From the NCBI GenBank assembly GCA_934045075.1, contig OW203726.1, positions 558,001-622,000 of the forward strand: 64,000 bases of DNA, given 5' to 3'. The notes below the pieces were generated by a model. The model worked only from the letters and a program-made list of their open reading frames with translations. It searched no databases and had not been told where the DNA came from. Numbering within the stretch: the stretch's first letter is position 1; each line of letters starts with the position of its first letter. This document shows positions 20,601 through 32,239 of the stretch, one piece after another. The position numbers were made by a program, and so were the translations under genes. Origin of the DNA: Yponomeuta sedellus. Its lineage: Eukaryota > Arthropoda > Insecta > Lepidoptera > Yponomeutidae.

Positions 20601-20838
20601 GAAGCGCTCGTGGCCTAGTCAAACCGGGTGATTGGAATCAATCACTTGAGTTAAGCAACAACAGGCGCCGTCAGGGCCAGAATGGGTGACCGTCCCGTGA
20701 CTACCGCTAGTGGTATTTTTTTCAAACGCTTCCGTGCCTCGTAAGGCAGGTCGTTAAGCTATGTCGGGGACCTTACGGGCGGATTGATAACTTCTGACTC
20801 TAAGGGCTGTCACTGTCTTACAATCCTCTACCAACTAA
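20601..20838 (+). repeat. SINE-A, 3' truncated
   Basis: Clean head and 5S-like core (GAGTTAAGCAACAACAGG, GGGTGACCGTCCCGTGAC); ends at ACAATCCTCTACCAAC before the usual tail. Confidence 0.88.
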
Positions 20839-22029
20839 AATAGAATGAAGTATTGTCTTTCGTTCGGCGGATTTATAACGTGTCAGCCGACGTCCACAAT
20901 TTTAATTTTCTCAAATGCTTACTGAGTGATACTCTTGACGTTCATTTGACACACATTTTGAAATCGGTTCGTTTTAAAAGGCAATCAGCCCAACCGTGCA
21001 ATGAATAAATATTTTTCTTCCATTTCTCCCCCTGTTTGTTTTTGCACGCCCACCATTCTTCCTTCCACCTCCCGCGGTTGACTGGCAAAAAAATGCATAT
21101 GGCATTAAGTCAACCATGATTGATTTAGTGTAAGTGCAAAAGAAGTATTAAAAAATAAATAAAATCACACTTCATCACACTTCATCACACTTATATAATA
21201 AAGGCGAGTTTGTGAGTGTGTGTGTTTGTTACTTCTTCACGTCTAAACGGCTGAAGCCATTTTAATAAAATTTGGTATGAAGTTAGCTGACACCCTGGAT
21301 TAACACAAAAGCTACGTTTTACTGCGGGAAAATACCTTATTCCCATGGGGAAAATTGCTAAAGCGCGGGTAACACCGCGGGGCACAACTATGCATACAGC
21401 ATACATGTTTGAAAACCGAAACCCTCTGTCGCTTCCACAGTCGAGTAACCAAAACAGCCGCCTCTGCACACCCGCTGGAGCCTTTTGTCCCGCCCTTTTT
21501 ATAATTAACACAAGGACGGAATGATGATTTGGCGGAACCCGCCGATTGCTTGAAAAGCGGGCCCATTCAGGTATAATTTTCAATTAACCCGCGCGCTAAA
21601 AAGGGGATTTGGGGGCCGTAGTCGTTCAAACAAAAGCTTAACACGCACCAAATTGAAAACGGGCACAATTTTTCGCCGCGTAATTAAAACATCCGTTCGA
21701 GGCGCTTTCATGGCGCGGGTGCAATTGGCAGGCCAGTGGCGCGACAGAGGATTGGCAGTGTGCGCGCACCTGTAGCCTTTCACTAAGCCAACGATATGTT
21801 TTGTCAAACCAAGTTTCTCTTTGAAGGTTTCGCGATAGTTATAAGAGCTGTAAGAATTATCAGTGCAGTGTGTCGCAATCCTAATAGTGCATTGTGATGG
21901 CTGATTGAGGGTAGTCTGAAACATCATCAGTCTTGTCGTGACCATGATGACTGTAACGTCGTCAAAACGTCGAGGCAACATAGCAATAATATACTACGCG
22001 ATTAAGCCCCGAAAATATTCTAACAATGT
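20839..22029. other. Unassigned; dispersed repeat at 21195-21370
   Basis: 21195-21370 (AATAAAGGCGAGTTTGTGAG, TTACTTCTTCACG, AACGGCTGAAGCC, AAATTTGGTATGA) is a phrase that I recall from many moth genomes; a related piece is at 41285-41345. 21190 also has a small TTCATCACAC repeat. The rest, including GC-richer 21680-21770, has no supportable gene. Confidence 0.45.
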
Positions 22030-22140
22030 AAGAATATTTACATGTTTGTGATTTCGTTGTTTCTTGTTCCCACGACACAGGGTATCCTAATGTGGAGCCA
22101 GAAACAAAGTATGTGCCTGTATGTAAAAATGTTATGTTAT
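22030..22140 (+). repeat. SINE-C body fragment
   Basis: TTTACATGTTTGTGATTTCG, CACGACACAGGGTATCCTAA and GTGCCTGTATGTAAA match the SINE-C body; the tRNA head is absent. Confidence 0.75.
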
Positions 22141-22221
22141 GCTAAGTTAACTGAGGGCTGATTTTTCATTAGTCAAATAACTTTTATCTGAGGAATAAAA
22201 ATGGCGGTTTGAGATAATTTT

Positions 22222-22405
22222 CATCCCCGGCCGTGTTGGCGAACTTTTCTAGTTCGTCTCGGGTCTTGGATGTTATCTATGTATTTATTGTATTAAATCC
22301 ATCGTTTAGTTAACACCTGTAATACACGTCATTTAGTTCTCTTTAGTATGAGGCTAAGGCGATCTGTGTAATATGTCCACGAATGTTTATTATTATTAAT
22401 AAAAT
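22222..22405 (+). repeat. SINE-D, head truncated
   Basis: Starts at the T-arm end (CCCCGGCCG) and continues ACTTTTCTAGTTCGTCTCGG, TTGGATGTTATCTATG, ATATGTCCACGAATG. Confidence 0.8.
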
Positions 22406-22622
22406 AAGAACTGAAAGAAACGTTCTGACGGACACTTAAAAATCTTGGACAAGCACCCCAAAGTACCTTAATTCCTAACGTTTATAAAGTCACAATTTCT
22501 GTGCTTTGAATAAAAACATTTTGATTTGATTGATGGTCCAACACCAGTCGACGTAGTCGGATCGGTATGCACGAGATCATCATCATCACTACCATACCAC
22601 AGATCCCAGAAGTATAGATAGA

Positions 22623-23226
22623 TAGATGGACGGATGGACGGACGGACGGATGGACGGATGGACGGATGGACGGATGGACGGATGGACGGATGGACGGATG
22701 GACGGATGGACGGATGGACGGATGGACGGATGGACGGATGGACGGATGGACGGATGGACGGATGGACGGATGGACGGATGGACGGATGGACGGATGGACG
22801 GATGGACGGATGGACGGATGGACGGATGGACGGATGGACGGATGGACGGATGGACGGATGGACGGATGGACGGATGGACGGATGGACGGATGGACGGATG
22901 GACGGATGGACGGATGGACGGATGGACGGATGGACGGATGGACGGATGGACGGATGGACGGATGGACGGATGGACGGATGGACGGATGGACGGATGGACG
23001 GATGGACGGATGGACGGATGGACGGATGGACGGATGGACGGATGGACGGATGGACGGATGGACGGATGGACGGATGGACGGATGGACGGATGGACGGATG
23101 GACGGATGGACGGATGGACGGATGGACGGATGGACGGATGGACGGATGAACGGATGGACGGATGGACGGATGGACGGTTGGACGGATGGACGGACGGACG
23201 GACTGATGGATGGAAGGATGGATAGA
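22623..23226. repeat. Octamer array (GGATGGAC)n, about 600 bp
   Basis: Almost perfect 8-bp unit for about 500 bp (22649-23147, around 62 units) with degenerate edges that grade into GATA units on both sides. It lies exactly at the 3' terminus of a minus-strand LINE-like end (AATAAAGTGTTGTCTATC in minus sense at 23226-23245), so it probably grew from that element's short-repeat tail. Open frames in all phases here are artefacts of the repeat. Confidence 0.97.
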
Positions 23227-24330
23227 TAGATAGACAACACTTTATTGTACAGAAAAATGGAAATTACACAGATATTGAAGAAGTAAGTAGATTTACAAAT
23301 ATACAAGATTATTACAAAGGTATAAATGAATACATGGCTGCACAATAGTGTACATATAGCTATCAACAGATAAATACAAATAATTGGCATAAATACACAA
23401 AATAAAAAATATACTGTTGGGTAAACGACCCACTTAAATACTAATAATACTTAAGACTAATTATGAAGCAAATAACTTACAACTTCTGTCCGCGTCGACG
23501 CCTCTCGACTTGGCAGCCGGCGCCGCCCGGGGTGGGTGCACTGAGGTTTGGGGATCCCTAGACGTCCCCGTCTACCCCCAAGAGCTCTTTCCCCAGAAAG
23601 CTACGTACCTGCAGTGCACTTTCACGACAATTGTATGTCCACTATTTTGGGCGATCCGTCGCCTAACAAAAAATGTATTAACACTACGGGAACCGTCCCG
23701 GAACGTATCTCACACTTCACACGAAGATACAAGCCCGGCAATCTAATTGCCACACCAGATTTGGGCCAAGAAAAACCACTCCACGTTTTTCAATCCAGAA
23801 GCAAATTGTCCAAGTGAGCACAGACCAGTGTGACAGCTGTCAAATACAGTGTTGCCAAAATCACACTTCTATTCTAAACATATACATATTATATAAATAC
23901 ACACTTAACAGAATATACATATTGAAAGGAAATAACAAAAAACATAAACAACAACAGATCAATATTACGGATTACTTCAGTCTTATAGTGTACTAGCGTG
24001 ATAGAATTCCTTTACCATAGCCTTAAAAATGGGAAGGGATTTGGCTTTCCGCACCTCCACTGGTAAGGCATTCCACAGTCAAACGGCATGCACAGTGAAG
24101 GAACAGCTATACCAATTCTTTCGACAATCATAAAAAAACGAGTATGTCTGATCTGGAGAAATGCCAGAAGTAAAAGCAGAAGAGAAAAACCCTCTGTACA
24201 TTTGTCGTGAGCACGCTGCGGCAACCCTCGTGCGGGGGTCAAGGAGGCGGATGTGACGTCACACGCAATTAGCGGTGAGGACCTCTCGGCGCGGCAAAGC
24301 CCGGTGTGCAAGGAAATCGCTCTTTAAAAT
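23227..24330 (-). pseudogene. LINE 3' end: RT C-terminal remnant, 3' UTR and microsatellite tail
   Basis: Minus-strand translation at 24000-24110 gives LWNALPVEVRKAKSLP and FKAMVKEF, the terminal motif of CR1/Jockey-like reverse transcriptases. The upstream part is out of frame. 23227-23470 is an AT-rich 3' UTR ending with a polyadenylation-like AATAAA and GATA units. 23490-23830 is GC-richer and unassigned; it may be UTR or a separate piece. Confidence 0.6.
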
Positions 24331-26442
24331 GAAACTCATTCCACGGTAGTCTGTGATCCAGTAGACTTAACACAGGTGCTAAAATTTACTGGTAGATAAT
24401 TCTAATGAAATAAGCTCGCCAGGCACACATTTTTAATATGGCATTTTTTTCTTTTCTCATTTTATTATGTGTGTAATAAAAGTTCATTTAATGGTATGTA
24501 GGTTCCATAGAAGAGCGATGCTCTGCTGCAACATTATCAGGTGGATTGTGACGCCAATAGTTATGCCATGTTAGCCTAATCCCGTATAAACAATAAATAA
24601 ACATTAAAAATTTAATACATTTTTTTAAAAACCGACTAACTTCCAAATTTCTTGATAGATATATAGAATATTCTTTACTATACGCTGAATTTACATTAAT
24701 AGAAATTTAGAATATCTAAATATAGTATAATTGGCAACATTATTACTAAAAATTTTTTTCCAGGCGAAAATAGACGGAGCCAAGAAAGGTTATATAAAAC
24801 AATATTTATTAAATCAGGTATATGAACGTAAATAAATACCTCGCTAATTTTGAGGATAATTGGTAGACTAATCGTATACCTTGGCAGCAACTCCGAAATG
24901 TACAAGATATTTATTAAGATTTAAACTTCTAGTACAACAAACAGTTTTTCTGACTTTTTAGTGCTTATATCTATTAATTAAGCCAGTTTTTTGTTAATTT
25001 TTTTAGTAGTCGAACGAAAAATAAGAATTTCGAATAGTTCAATAAGTCTGCTGCTAGATCAGTTTTCACTACTGCTAAACGAGCATATTTGTTTTGTTTT
25101 TCAATAACATGTTCTATTATGTCCCTTTACAGTCACGTTTAGGGAAGTATAGCCTTGCTGGGGTTACGTTAGACTTAATAATAAATCATGATGATTGTAC
25201 TGTTTATCCTAATGAGTTCCATTTCATGACTTTATATCCTAAGCCCAGTGTCCTTAAAAACATTTGGGTTCCTGCATTGCCTGGAATAAAATATTTAATG
25301 TATATTTTTTCACGAGCACTCTTTTCAACCTCTTTCAAGACTATTTACTATTTCTGAATAAGATTGCGTGCTAGGATCTTAGACTACAGTGCTTTATCGG
25401 CGTGTCTGTACGCTGCCCACTCTCGAAACCAGATTTTCCAGTGTTGTAATTATCCTGAAGCGGATTTTTCCCCGCGTGGAGTGCGTTAATCCTCTTACCT
25501 TTAGGCTTAACGTGGGTTTAAAAATCCTTATTCACGTTAATAGATTGGGCTTTACGCGTTTGATGTCGAATTTAATTTCGGTTGTCGGATAGTAAATGTC
25601 GGATTTCTCACTGAAATTTATTAGCAAATGCGAGGACAGGCTCCTTATTTTGTGTTCCACATTTCACTGTTTTCGTTAGTAATATTTTCTGTTGTGGATA
25701 CAATGATGTCGATACCAATAAGTCAGATGAATTTGTCAACACATAAAATTACCATAATTTCTTATAGAATACTCGTTGCTGTAAAATGTATATTGACACG
25801 CACTGAATACATTATCTTCACTTGACATAGAATTGATTGGTCCGTTGAATGTTTCGTAAAAGACACAAGAAACATGCCATGACCCGGCTTAAGTTAACAA
25901 AAGAATACAAGTACAATCTACTGGAGCTGTTACGGAGCGGCAGCTGGTCACAAATGCCTGAAGTATAAGGTCATTAATATGTAGTTACTTCTTTGTGCCT
26001 CTAGCCATTGTAACTACGGAGTTTGGGGAGTGGAGGGAAGAGCATTTATAACGGAGTTACGGTTTTGTTTGAGGAACCGCGGCATGGACTATTGCTCTGG
26101 GTTATACGTGATGCTGAGGATCTTCCTCGCTGTGCAAAAGGGTAACGCTGTGAGCGTTTTAGGAACCTTTTGTTCAGGGTGGTTTGGGTTTGTCTTCCGA
26201 CAGTAAATTTTTGTTTGTCTTTTTGTGTGTATAGCTTCTTCTTGATAAATATTTTTTTTCAGTTCTGGACATGTTGTTTCTTAAGTAAAGATATTTTTTA
26301 TTATTTTGGATTAAATGTTTGTGGATGTATTTTTTATGCTTGTCTGCTTTTAATGATCTGTATTTTATTCATAATAATAATTAACGAATTCTCTTGTGTA
26401 TACAAAATATTTGTTGCAGAATACGGAAAAGAATACACTATT
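24331..26442. other. Unassigned stretch, probably intergenic or intronic
   Basis: AT-rich. ORFs of 65-94 codons at 25094-25825 and 26170-26454 show no known motif and I do not support them as genes. Confidence 0.4.
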
Positions 26443-26670
26443 ACAGTCTATTAGCTTTTAGAATATACCTCGGGTAGTATCGGATAGAACCGATTATATT
26501 GCAATAAGGTAAGGTTTATTTTGTATTGTTATTTATAACTTTATATAACTTTTCAAAATAGTAAAGTAAAGTTTTATAGAGAGCAGGAAGTCGTATTACA
26601 CTCGTGTGCGTTCGGCAAAAACCAAAGCCCACTCTAGGGCCCGAGGTATATTCTAAAAGCAATCAGACTA
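26443..26670. mobile_element. MITE-F copy 1
   Basis: Terminal inverted repeats: AGTCTATTAGCTTTTAGAAT then ATACCTCGGG at the left, the complement of the same sequence at 26640-26670. About 228 bp, no coding capacity. Other copies at 49593 and 58883. Confidence 0.85.
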
Positions 26671-26854
26671 CCATTGAACCCTGCACTATGAAATCCTTTA
26701 TCGCAGGCGCTCGGCTACGATTAGCTTTTCTATTAGTATCCTTGCAAGTTAAAGTATCGTTTTAAATTTAAAACGTTACTCCCGACGCGTTTTACTGTGA
26801 CTACATCTTCCATCACGTCATCAGGCTGTGCATGCGTAGATGCAAATAGAGACC

Positions 26855-26905
26855 GTGAAAGACGGAGTGATGGAAAAAAGTCCTTAGCCAGCAGTGGACA
26901 GAGAT
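26855..26905 (+). repeat. RTE-like LINE 3' coding tip
   Basis: Plus-strand GGAAAAAAGTCC and CCAGCAGTGGACAGAGATGG match the end of the RTE-like RT (compare 28010-28050). Confidence 0.55.
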
Positions 26906-26941
26906 GGTGCATCTCTAGACACCAGATCATAGTTCTCTTAC

Positions 26942-27103
26942 CTTTTTTCCTGCGATCGACAGAGATGGGCTGGCCGTCCTCGCGGCGCCACATGATCTTG
27001 GGAGCGGGGAAGCCATCAGCGCGACAGACCAGGCTGATGTTTTGGTTCTCCCGCACTGCCACAGCTGACTGCGTGCTGTCGTCATCCAGGATGTTGGGTG
27101 GCA
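26942..27103 (-). CDS. Exon: second Ig domain, N-terminal half, of a DIP/lachesin-type adhesion protein
   Basis: 162-nt exon, phase 1 in and phase 1 out. Acceptor CCGCAG precedes 27103; donor GTAAGAG follows 26942. The split valine codon joins exon 36930-37014 exactly, giving VVVPPNIL across the junction. The peptide has AVRENQNISLVC with the first Ig cysteine, then KIMWRRED with the core tryptophan and QPISVDRRKK. This matches how I recall insect DIP (Dpr-interacting) and lachesin-like surface proteins, which bind Dpr partners during synapse matching. The matching second cysteine (DxGxYxC) should be on the next exon; I could not find it to the left. Confidence 0.9.
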
Positions 27104-27203
27104 CTGCGGATGAAATTGGTAAAATAAGGTATGCTTTTACTCGAGGATCGAATGAAAGCTACATGTCATACCCGGCTCGATACGTTGTACTTTGTACTTT
27201 GAA

Positions 27204-27393
<190 letters not shown>

Positions 27394-27749
27394 AATGCTA
27401 ACTCTATGAAAAAACATTCTTTCGCAATCCAAAATTCAAATAAGCTTTAAATTAACGGTGTATTTATACCTATTAGATAAGCCAAAGGTTTCGAGCGTTA
27501 AATTCTGAGAATTATTTTTCATTTTCACAAAATATGCAGCTAAAATTGCCTTTGGCTGTTAATAGTATCAGCTGGCGGAATAATAAGCCTCGTAACATAG
27601 AGGGGCGAACAACGAATATTTCCCTAACTGGAATAAGCCTCTTACCCAAAATGCCAAATTAATTTTGGATTCCAATGACGGCGAACTTTGTTTGGATAGA
27701 TAGATAAAAGTGTTATATTGTATACCAAATTACATTGATGTTATTATAT
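27394..27749. other. Unassigned intronic stretch with GATA units
   Basis: 27697-27730 (GATAGATAGATA, AAGTGTTATATTGTA) resembles the LINE terminus at 23226-23250. Otherwise nothing supportable. Confidence 0.4.
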
Positions 27750-28075
27750 TTTTTAGAAAAGACCGTATTAGGAACACGACGCTGGGCTCAATAACAAAAA
27801 ATAATTGCGGATGTGGAACTGCGACCGCCATATTAAAGTTGGACTGGGCTGGCCATGTCTGCCGCAGGAGCACAGATGGGTGAGCCAAAATTGCGACCGA
27901 TTGGGTTCCCCGAAATGGACACTGACGTCGCGGCTGACCGAAGCGAAGATGGCGAGACGACCTAGATGCATTCTTGCCAGGATGGTCTGAGGTGGCTGGA
28001 AACGGGGAGAGATGGAAAAAAGTAGGAAAGGCCTTTGCCCAGCAGTAGGACACAAAAGAGGCAAAGGAGGTATTT
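27750..28075 (+). pseudogene. RTE-like LINE 3' end, RT C-terminus
   Basis: Plus-strand translation gives LDWAGHVCRRSTD, AKIATDWVPRNGH, RRWRDDLDAFLPGW and KAFAQQ, the conserved C-terminal block of an RTE-like RT. Two or more in-frame stops and a shift show decay. Opposite in direction to the host gene. Confidence 0.85.
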
Positions 28076-28084
28076 CTTGCTTTT

Positions 28085-28207
28085 GATATGTGAAGAGGAT
28101 GAAGGAAGAAAGATTGAAGAAACAAATATATACTGCAAATGTGAGTGGAAGGGCTGGTAAAGGACGTCCCAGGCTGACATACATAGACCAAATAGGGGAT
28201 GTATTAG
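28085..28207 (+). pseudogene. (TATG)n-tailed LINE, RT C-terminal piece
   Basis: Translation RMKEERLKKQIYTANVSG then GRAGKGRPRLTYIDQIG. The matching downstream part (AAAAAGTACTCGG...) appears only at about 29108, so about 0.9 kb has been inserted between the two halves. Confidence 0.8.
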
Positions 28208-29097
28208 CAAAGCTACTTAAACCAGCAGCAAATGTATCTTTAGTATCTAGAAACTCCTTTATAATGTGTGTAAATATTTATAACAAATTACATCAGATTA
28301 CAAAAATATGTTTTTGTAGTTTGAAGTATGATATTGAATTACTTTATTGTGAAGATAAGTGTGACTCTATTGTTAGATACGCAGCTATTTAGTTTTTAAA
28401 ATATCATATAGATAAGGATTTTTATTTTAAAATGTTACCTATTACTGTTCTGATTTGTTACTGTTGTAAAAATAAAGAATGGATGAATGTGAGTACAGGT
28501 AAGATAAATACAAAAATGAATATGTTAACTACATATAATAAACCTTTATTATACTTGAGTGCACACGAAACATTGAATAGGACATAACATAAGAAATAGC
28601 ATGTACAAAGGCGAGCTTATCTCTGTAAGAGATTTCTTCCAGCATACTGTGTACCTATATAATACCTTAACATACCGTACCTTATACCTTTAGTATGAAC
28701 CTGTATAATTTTGCATGCGGTGATTACTTGTAATTGGCTTGTATACTTATCTTTAAGTTGATTTTACTTAAGCATTTTGTGAACGTGTTTTGATTTTACT
28801 TAAGCATTTAAGTTGATTTTACTTAAGCATTTTGTTAGTAATCCTAAATAAATAAAATAAAATTAAGATAATTTTGTTATGTAAATTCTAATGTTATTCT
28901 GATTGTCAGCGAAAACCTGTTATTGGCTTTAAATCTAATTCATCTTATTCTATGTAAAAATGCCTCGTGTATAAGCTGTTGGTTTTCCAATAAACAATAA
29001 TAAAATATATAAATAAAAAAAGGTTTGGTGAATCTATTTGAAATAGCAACTGTTAGTGCTAAAAGTGTAACCCATGTCTCTACTCACAATAAATATT
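28208..29097. other. Probable insertion within a LINE remnant; identity unknown
   Basis: Contains an ORF tail with NIYNKLHQ-like wording at 28265-28300 (weak similarity to LINE C-termini) and ends in AAATAAATAAAATAAAATTA-like A/T-rich sequence near 28850. A TTTTACTTAAGCATTT phrase is tandemly repeated at 28755-28835. Not firmly classified. Confidence 0.4.
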
Positions 29098-29280
29098 CTT
29101 ATTCATATAAGGGGAAGATACGAGTAAAAAGTACTCGGAACCGGCGTGCGTGCATGCAACGACTTATGAACGTTGACGAAGAGAAGGTGATCTGTCAGGA
29201 TCGTGGCAAGTGGCAGTCCCTGGTATCTGCCTACCCCCTGGGATACAGGCGTGAGGTCATGTATGTATGTATATATTTCT
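29098..29280 (+). repeat. (TATG)n-tailed LINE, 3' terminus
   Basis: RRACMQRLMNVDEEKVICQD and RGKWQSLVSAYP wording, then CAGGCGTGAGGTCATG and (TATG)n tail. Continuation of 28085-28207. Confidence 0.8.
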
Positions 29281-29588
29281 TAACATTTGAACCTTTTACA
29301 CTCAGCCCACAGGCTTACATCGCGATATGTACCTATATTTATCACGGCCCGCAGTACCGGCGTAATGCCTGCATTATGTGGCGTTCACGCTCAACTATTC
29401 CAATATGTAAATTGGAACGCAATTATTGCAATGTTTATGTTATGTTTGGGTCGACATAGGTACCTACAACACGACAATCTGATTAATTTACCTATTTTCG
29501 TAGCTGTGATATCAGATTCACCGCTTGTTTCTCACATATTATCAATCTACTGCAGGGCACAGGCTTTCTCTCAAGGAGAGACTGTTAC

Positions 29589-29942
29589 GTCGAACCGAGT
29601 GATTGGAATCAATCACTTGAGTTAATCAACAATAGGTGCGGTCAGGTGTTGGATGGGTTGGGGGTGACCGTCGCGTGACTACCGATATCTGCATATTTCC
29701 GAGCGCTTCCGTGCTTCGCAAGGCACCTTAAGCCGTTGGTGCCCGCTGTCATGTAATAGCGTCGTTAAGCCATGTCAGAGGCCTTATGGGCGGCTTGATA
29801 ACTTCTGACAGTAAGGCCCGCCACTGTCTTACAATCCTCAACCAACCAGGACTTGGCCCTCGTGGTGGAGTATGGCCTGACCTTGCTACTATGCAGGAAG
29901 AAACCCGTGCTCCAGTGGTGGAGACTTACAAGGGTTGATATC
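29589..29942 (+). repeat. SINE-A, nearly full length
   Basis: Begins at TCGAACCGAGTGATTGG, keeps GAGTTAATCAACAATAGG and GGGTGACCGTCGCGTGAC, and ends CAAGGGTTGATA. The phrase at 29550-29580 (CTGCAGGGCACAGGC) is part of another dispersed repeat shared with 30750 and 37180. Confidence 0.88.
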
Positions 29943-30232
29943 GAAGCGCCGAGGTATTGGTGCACCTCTAACTCTTAGGTTTAAAGTAGTTTCAACATAC
30001 TTTTAAGGGAAATGAAGATACCTAATAAACAAAGGTACCTCTTTTATTGTCCTTTCAAAGCCGAAAAGGCTAAGCCAGTCGGACATGATAAAACAATCGC
30101 AAACGACACAACAATGACACTGACTCCGACGCGGAGTGACGAAGCCCTTCACTTTATTTCCACTTACCACCGGGCAAGGACGACTTGGACTCCGCACCGA
30201 GGGTTCCGTACCTCCACACAATATAATAATAT

Positions 30233-30598
30233 TCTTCTTCTTCTTCAGGCTATATTATGTAATCCACTGCTGGACATAGCCCTCTCCTAATGAGCGCCAT
30301 AGCGCCCTGTCTTCAGCTTGCCGCATCCAGCATCTGCCAGCAGTTTTTTCGCAGATCGTCATCCCACCTGGTTGGAGGGCATCCTACACTACGTTTGCCG
30401 AGTCGCGGTCTCCACTCAAGAACACGTTTACTCCAACGGTTGTCGGTTATTCGCAAGATATGGCCAGCCCACTGCCACTTCAGCTTGCTGATTCTCTGAG
30501 CTATGTCGATAACTTTGGTTCTCTGTCGGATGCATTCGTTACGAATCCTATCCTTTAGAGAAACTCCGAGCATAGCTCTCTCCATAGCTCTATAATAA
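30233..30598 (-). pseudogene. RTE-like LINE 3' end, best-preserved RT C-terminus
   Basis: The minus frame is open for about 90 codons at 30313-30585: RAMLGVSLKDRIRNE, QRTKVIDIAQRISKLK, WQWAGHILRITDNRWS and GCPPTRWDDDLRK. This is a highly recognisable insect RTE-like RT terminus. A 3' UTR and (GAA)n tail follow down to 30233. Severely 5' truncated. Confidence 0.88.
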
Positions 30599-30629
30599 TA
30601 TTGGTGTCATGTATTTGTTTCGCACCGGG

Positions 30630-30725
30630 CGTGCGTGCATGAAACGACTGAGGAGTGTAATGAAGTGAAGTTGTCTGTCAGAATCGTGGCCTCCTCCTAC
30701 CCCACTGGGATACAGGAGTAAAGAG
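30630..30725 (+). repeat. (TATG)n-tailed LINE fragment, degraded
   Basis: GCGTGCGTGCATGAAACGAC .. GTCTGTCAGAATCGTGGC .. GGGATACAGG match the family with an internal deletion. Confidence 0.65.
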
Positions 30726-30734
30726 TTTTGTAGC

Positions 30735-30890
30735 CCATATAAGTCCCACTGCAGGGCACAGGCAGCCTGTGCTTTTTCCCAGAGAGTATGGGCTTACTAC
30801 GCCTGCCCCCCGCGAATTGGCAATTTCAAGCGCTGAGGTAAGTGAACACCTCAAACACTTAGGTTTCCTAACGATCAGTCTTCACTGTTA
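30735..30890. repeat. Dispersed repeat shared with 37170-37320 and 52680-52800
   Basis: CCCACTGCAGGGCACAGGC, GAGAGTATGGGCTTACTACG, GGCAATTTCAAGCGCTGAGG, CACTTAGGTTTCCTAACGAT. Non-coding; class unknown. Confidence 0.6.
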
Positions 30891-30923
30891 ACTATAGTGG
30901 TATTGCTCAAGCTATTGTCATCT

Positions 30924-31412
30924 ATTGGAACCGAGTGATTAGAATCAATCATTTGAAAATGAGGCTAAAAATTCCACCTATTTAGAGGCTGAAAATTCCA
31001 CCCATGCTGGGACTCGAACCCGTGACCTCTGGCTAACCGTGCCAGCATCTAAATAGGTTTTTAACTGTCCTTAGCACGGGTTAGTGCATTAAAAATAATA
31101 TAATCAATCATTTGAGTTAAGTAACAGCAGGCGCGGTCAGGTACTGGATGGGTGACCGTCCCGTGACTACCGCTAGTGGCATTTTTTCCGAGCGCTTCCG
31201 TGCTTCGCAAAGCACGTTAAGCCGTTGGTGCCGGCTATCATGCTGGCCGACTGTCAAGTCGGCTTGATAACTTTTGACACTAAGGCCCGCCACTGACTTA
31301 CAATCCTCCACCAATTCGGACTTGCTCTCCGTAGTGTAGTATGCCCTACCTTTCCTGTGGCGCAGGAAGAGATCCGTGCCCTAGCAGTGAGGACGTTCAA
31401 AAGGTTGATATC
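30924..31412 (+). repeat. SINE-A, split by a nested SINE-B
   Basis: Left part 30924-30956 and right part 31102-31412 are one SINE-A once the insertion at 30957-31101 is removed. Tail GACGTTCAAAAGGTTGATA. Confidence 0.92.
30957..31101 (+). mobile_element. SINE-B foldback derivative nested in SINE-A, 14-bp target duplication
   Basis: 145 bp with the exact duplication AATCAATCATTTGA on both sides (30943-30956, 31102-31115). The left arm is the minus-sense T-arm side, stopping at the short end. After the anticodon stem it jumps to the plus-sense long 3' end (TTAGTGCATTAAAAATAATA). So SINE-B was active after SINE-A inserted. Confidence 0.92.
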
Positions 31413-32239
31413 ATCATTGCTGCTGTTACCACACAAATGTACAAAACTTTGAAAATAAAGTCCAAGTCAAGAACAGTCAAGAGGCCAATAATAGTTGGGA
31501 GACCCCAGAAGGTACGGAACGGAACCCTAAAAAGTTCTGCAAACTGCGGAACAAACGCTAAGTACCCTCTATCGCGCCTCAGCCACGCCTCCCAGATATA
31601 CTGCCGCCAACTTTACGCATTCAAGGAAAAAACATACGAAAACCGACCCTCGGGAAGTAGAAATAGGAGTGGTTAGCCGAAAGCTTGGGCCGTAGAGTTT
31701 AGTCGGTTCTCGGGTCGTGACATTGGTAATTGAGTCGTAACTCGGATTTCTCTCGCGATATTGAATGAACGCGTCGAGATATTGCCTGTTAATCGTTTCG
31801 GAAGGGATATCCGATGTCTCGATGAATTGGTGGAGCGGTCGGCCTGAAAATAATGGCGTCAAAAAGGCTTTTCCGATTCGATTCGCTGATCAACATAGTA
31901 TGTAGTTTTATATATTAAACGAGTCTAACCGCGATAATTTATTAGGTAAAATATAATTACCTTAATTCTTGACATTTTGGCAACGTTGCAATTACTGAGA
32001 TTAAAGAGGCAAGTACTGTCAATTATTTTAGTGCGGGCAGGTGGTCTACTCTCAAGTCGCTTTTCGTTTTTCGCGAGCCGACACACAACACTCTCGACGG
32101 CCGCGGATAGGTCCAGTGATAAGGTGCGTGATTTGTATTTATTTAACACGGGATTACACGTGCTTGAAATTTTGAAACAATCTTTTCTTTACTACTTACA
32201 TAACTTAGAAAACAAAGTCACTGATTGGTACATGCCGGG
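31413..32239. other. Unassigned intronic stretch
   Basis: 31440-31532 (GTCAAGAGGCCAATAATAG, GGTACGGAACGGAACCCTAA) resembles a dispersed family with GGAACCCTAAA ends, also at 33870-33975 and 59370-59440. Otherwise nothing supportable. Confidence 0.4.

Noticed and set aside
22623..23226. CRISPR array
   Set aside because: Tandem 8-bp units without spacers in a eukaryotic genome.
22482..23390. Long ORFs in four frames (PSVHPSIR and MDGWTDGR repeats)
   Set aside because: They are translations of the 8-bp array; no unit conserves a protein feature and every frame is open.
23510..23817. GC-rich ORFs of 78 and 89 codons
   Set aside because: Overlapping frames, no known motif, and inside a probable LINE 3' region.
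1..26900. Further Ig exons downstream of 26942 (second cysteine of Ig2)
   Set aside because: I looked for the DxGxYxC and VPP-type wording on the minus strand and did not find a convincing candidate; the next exon may lie outside the window.
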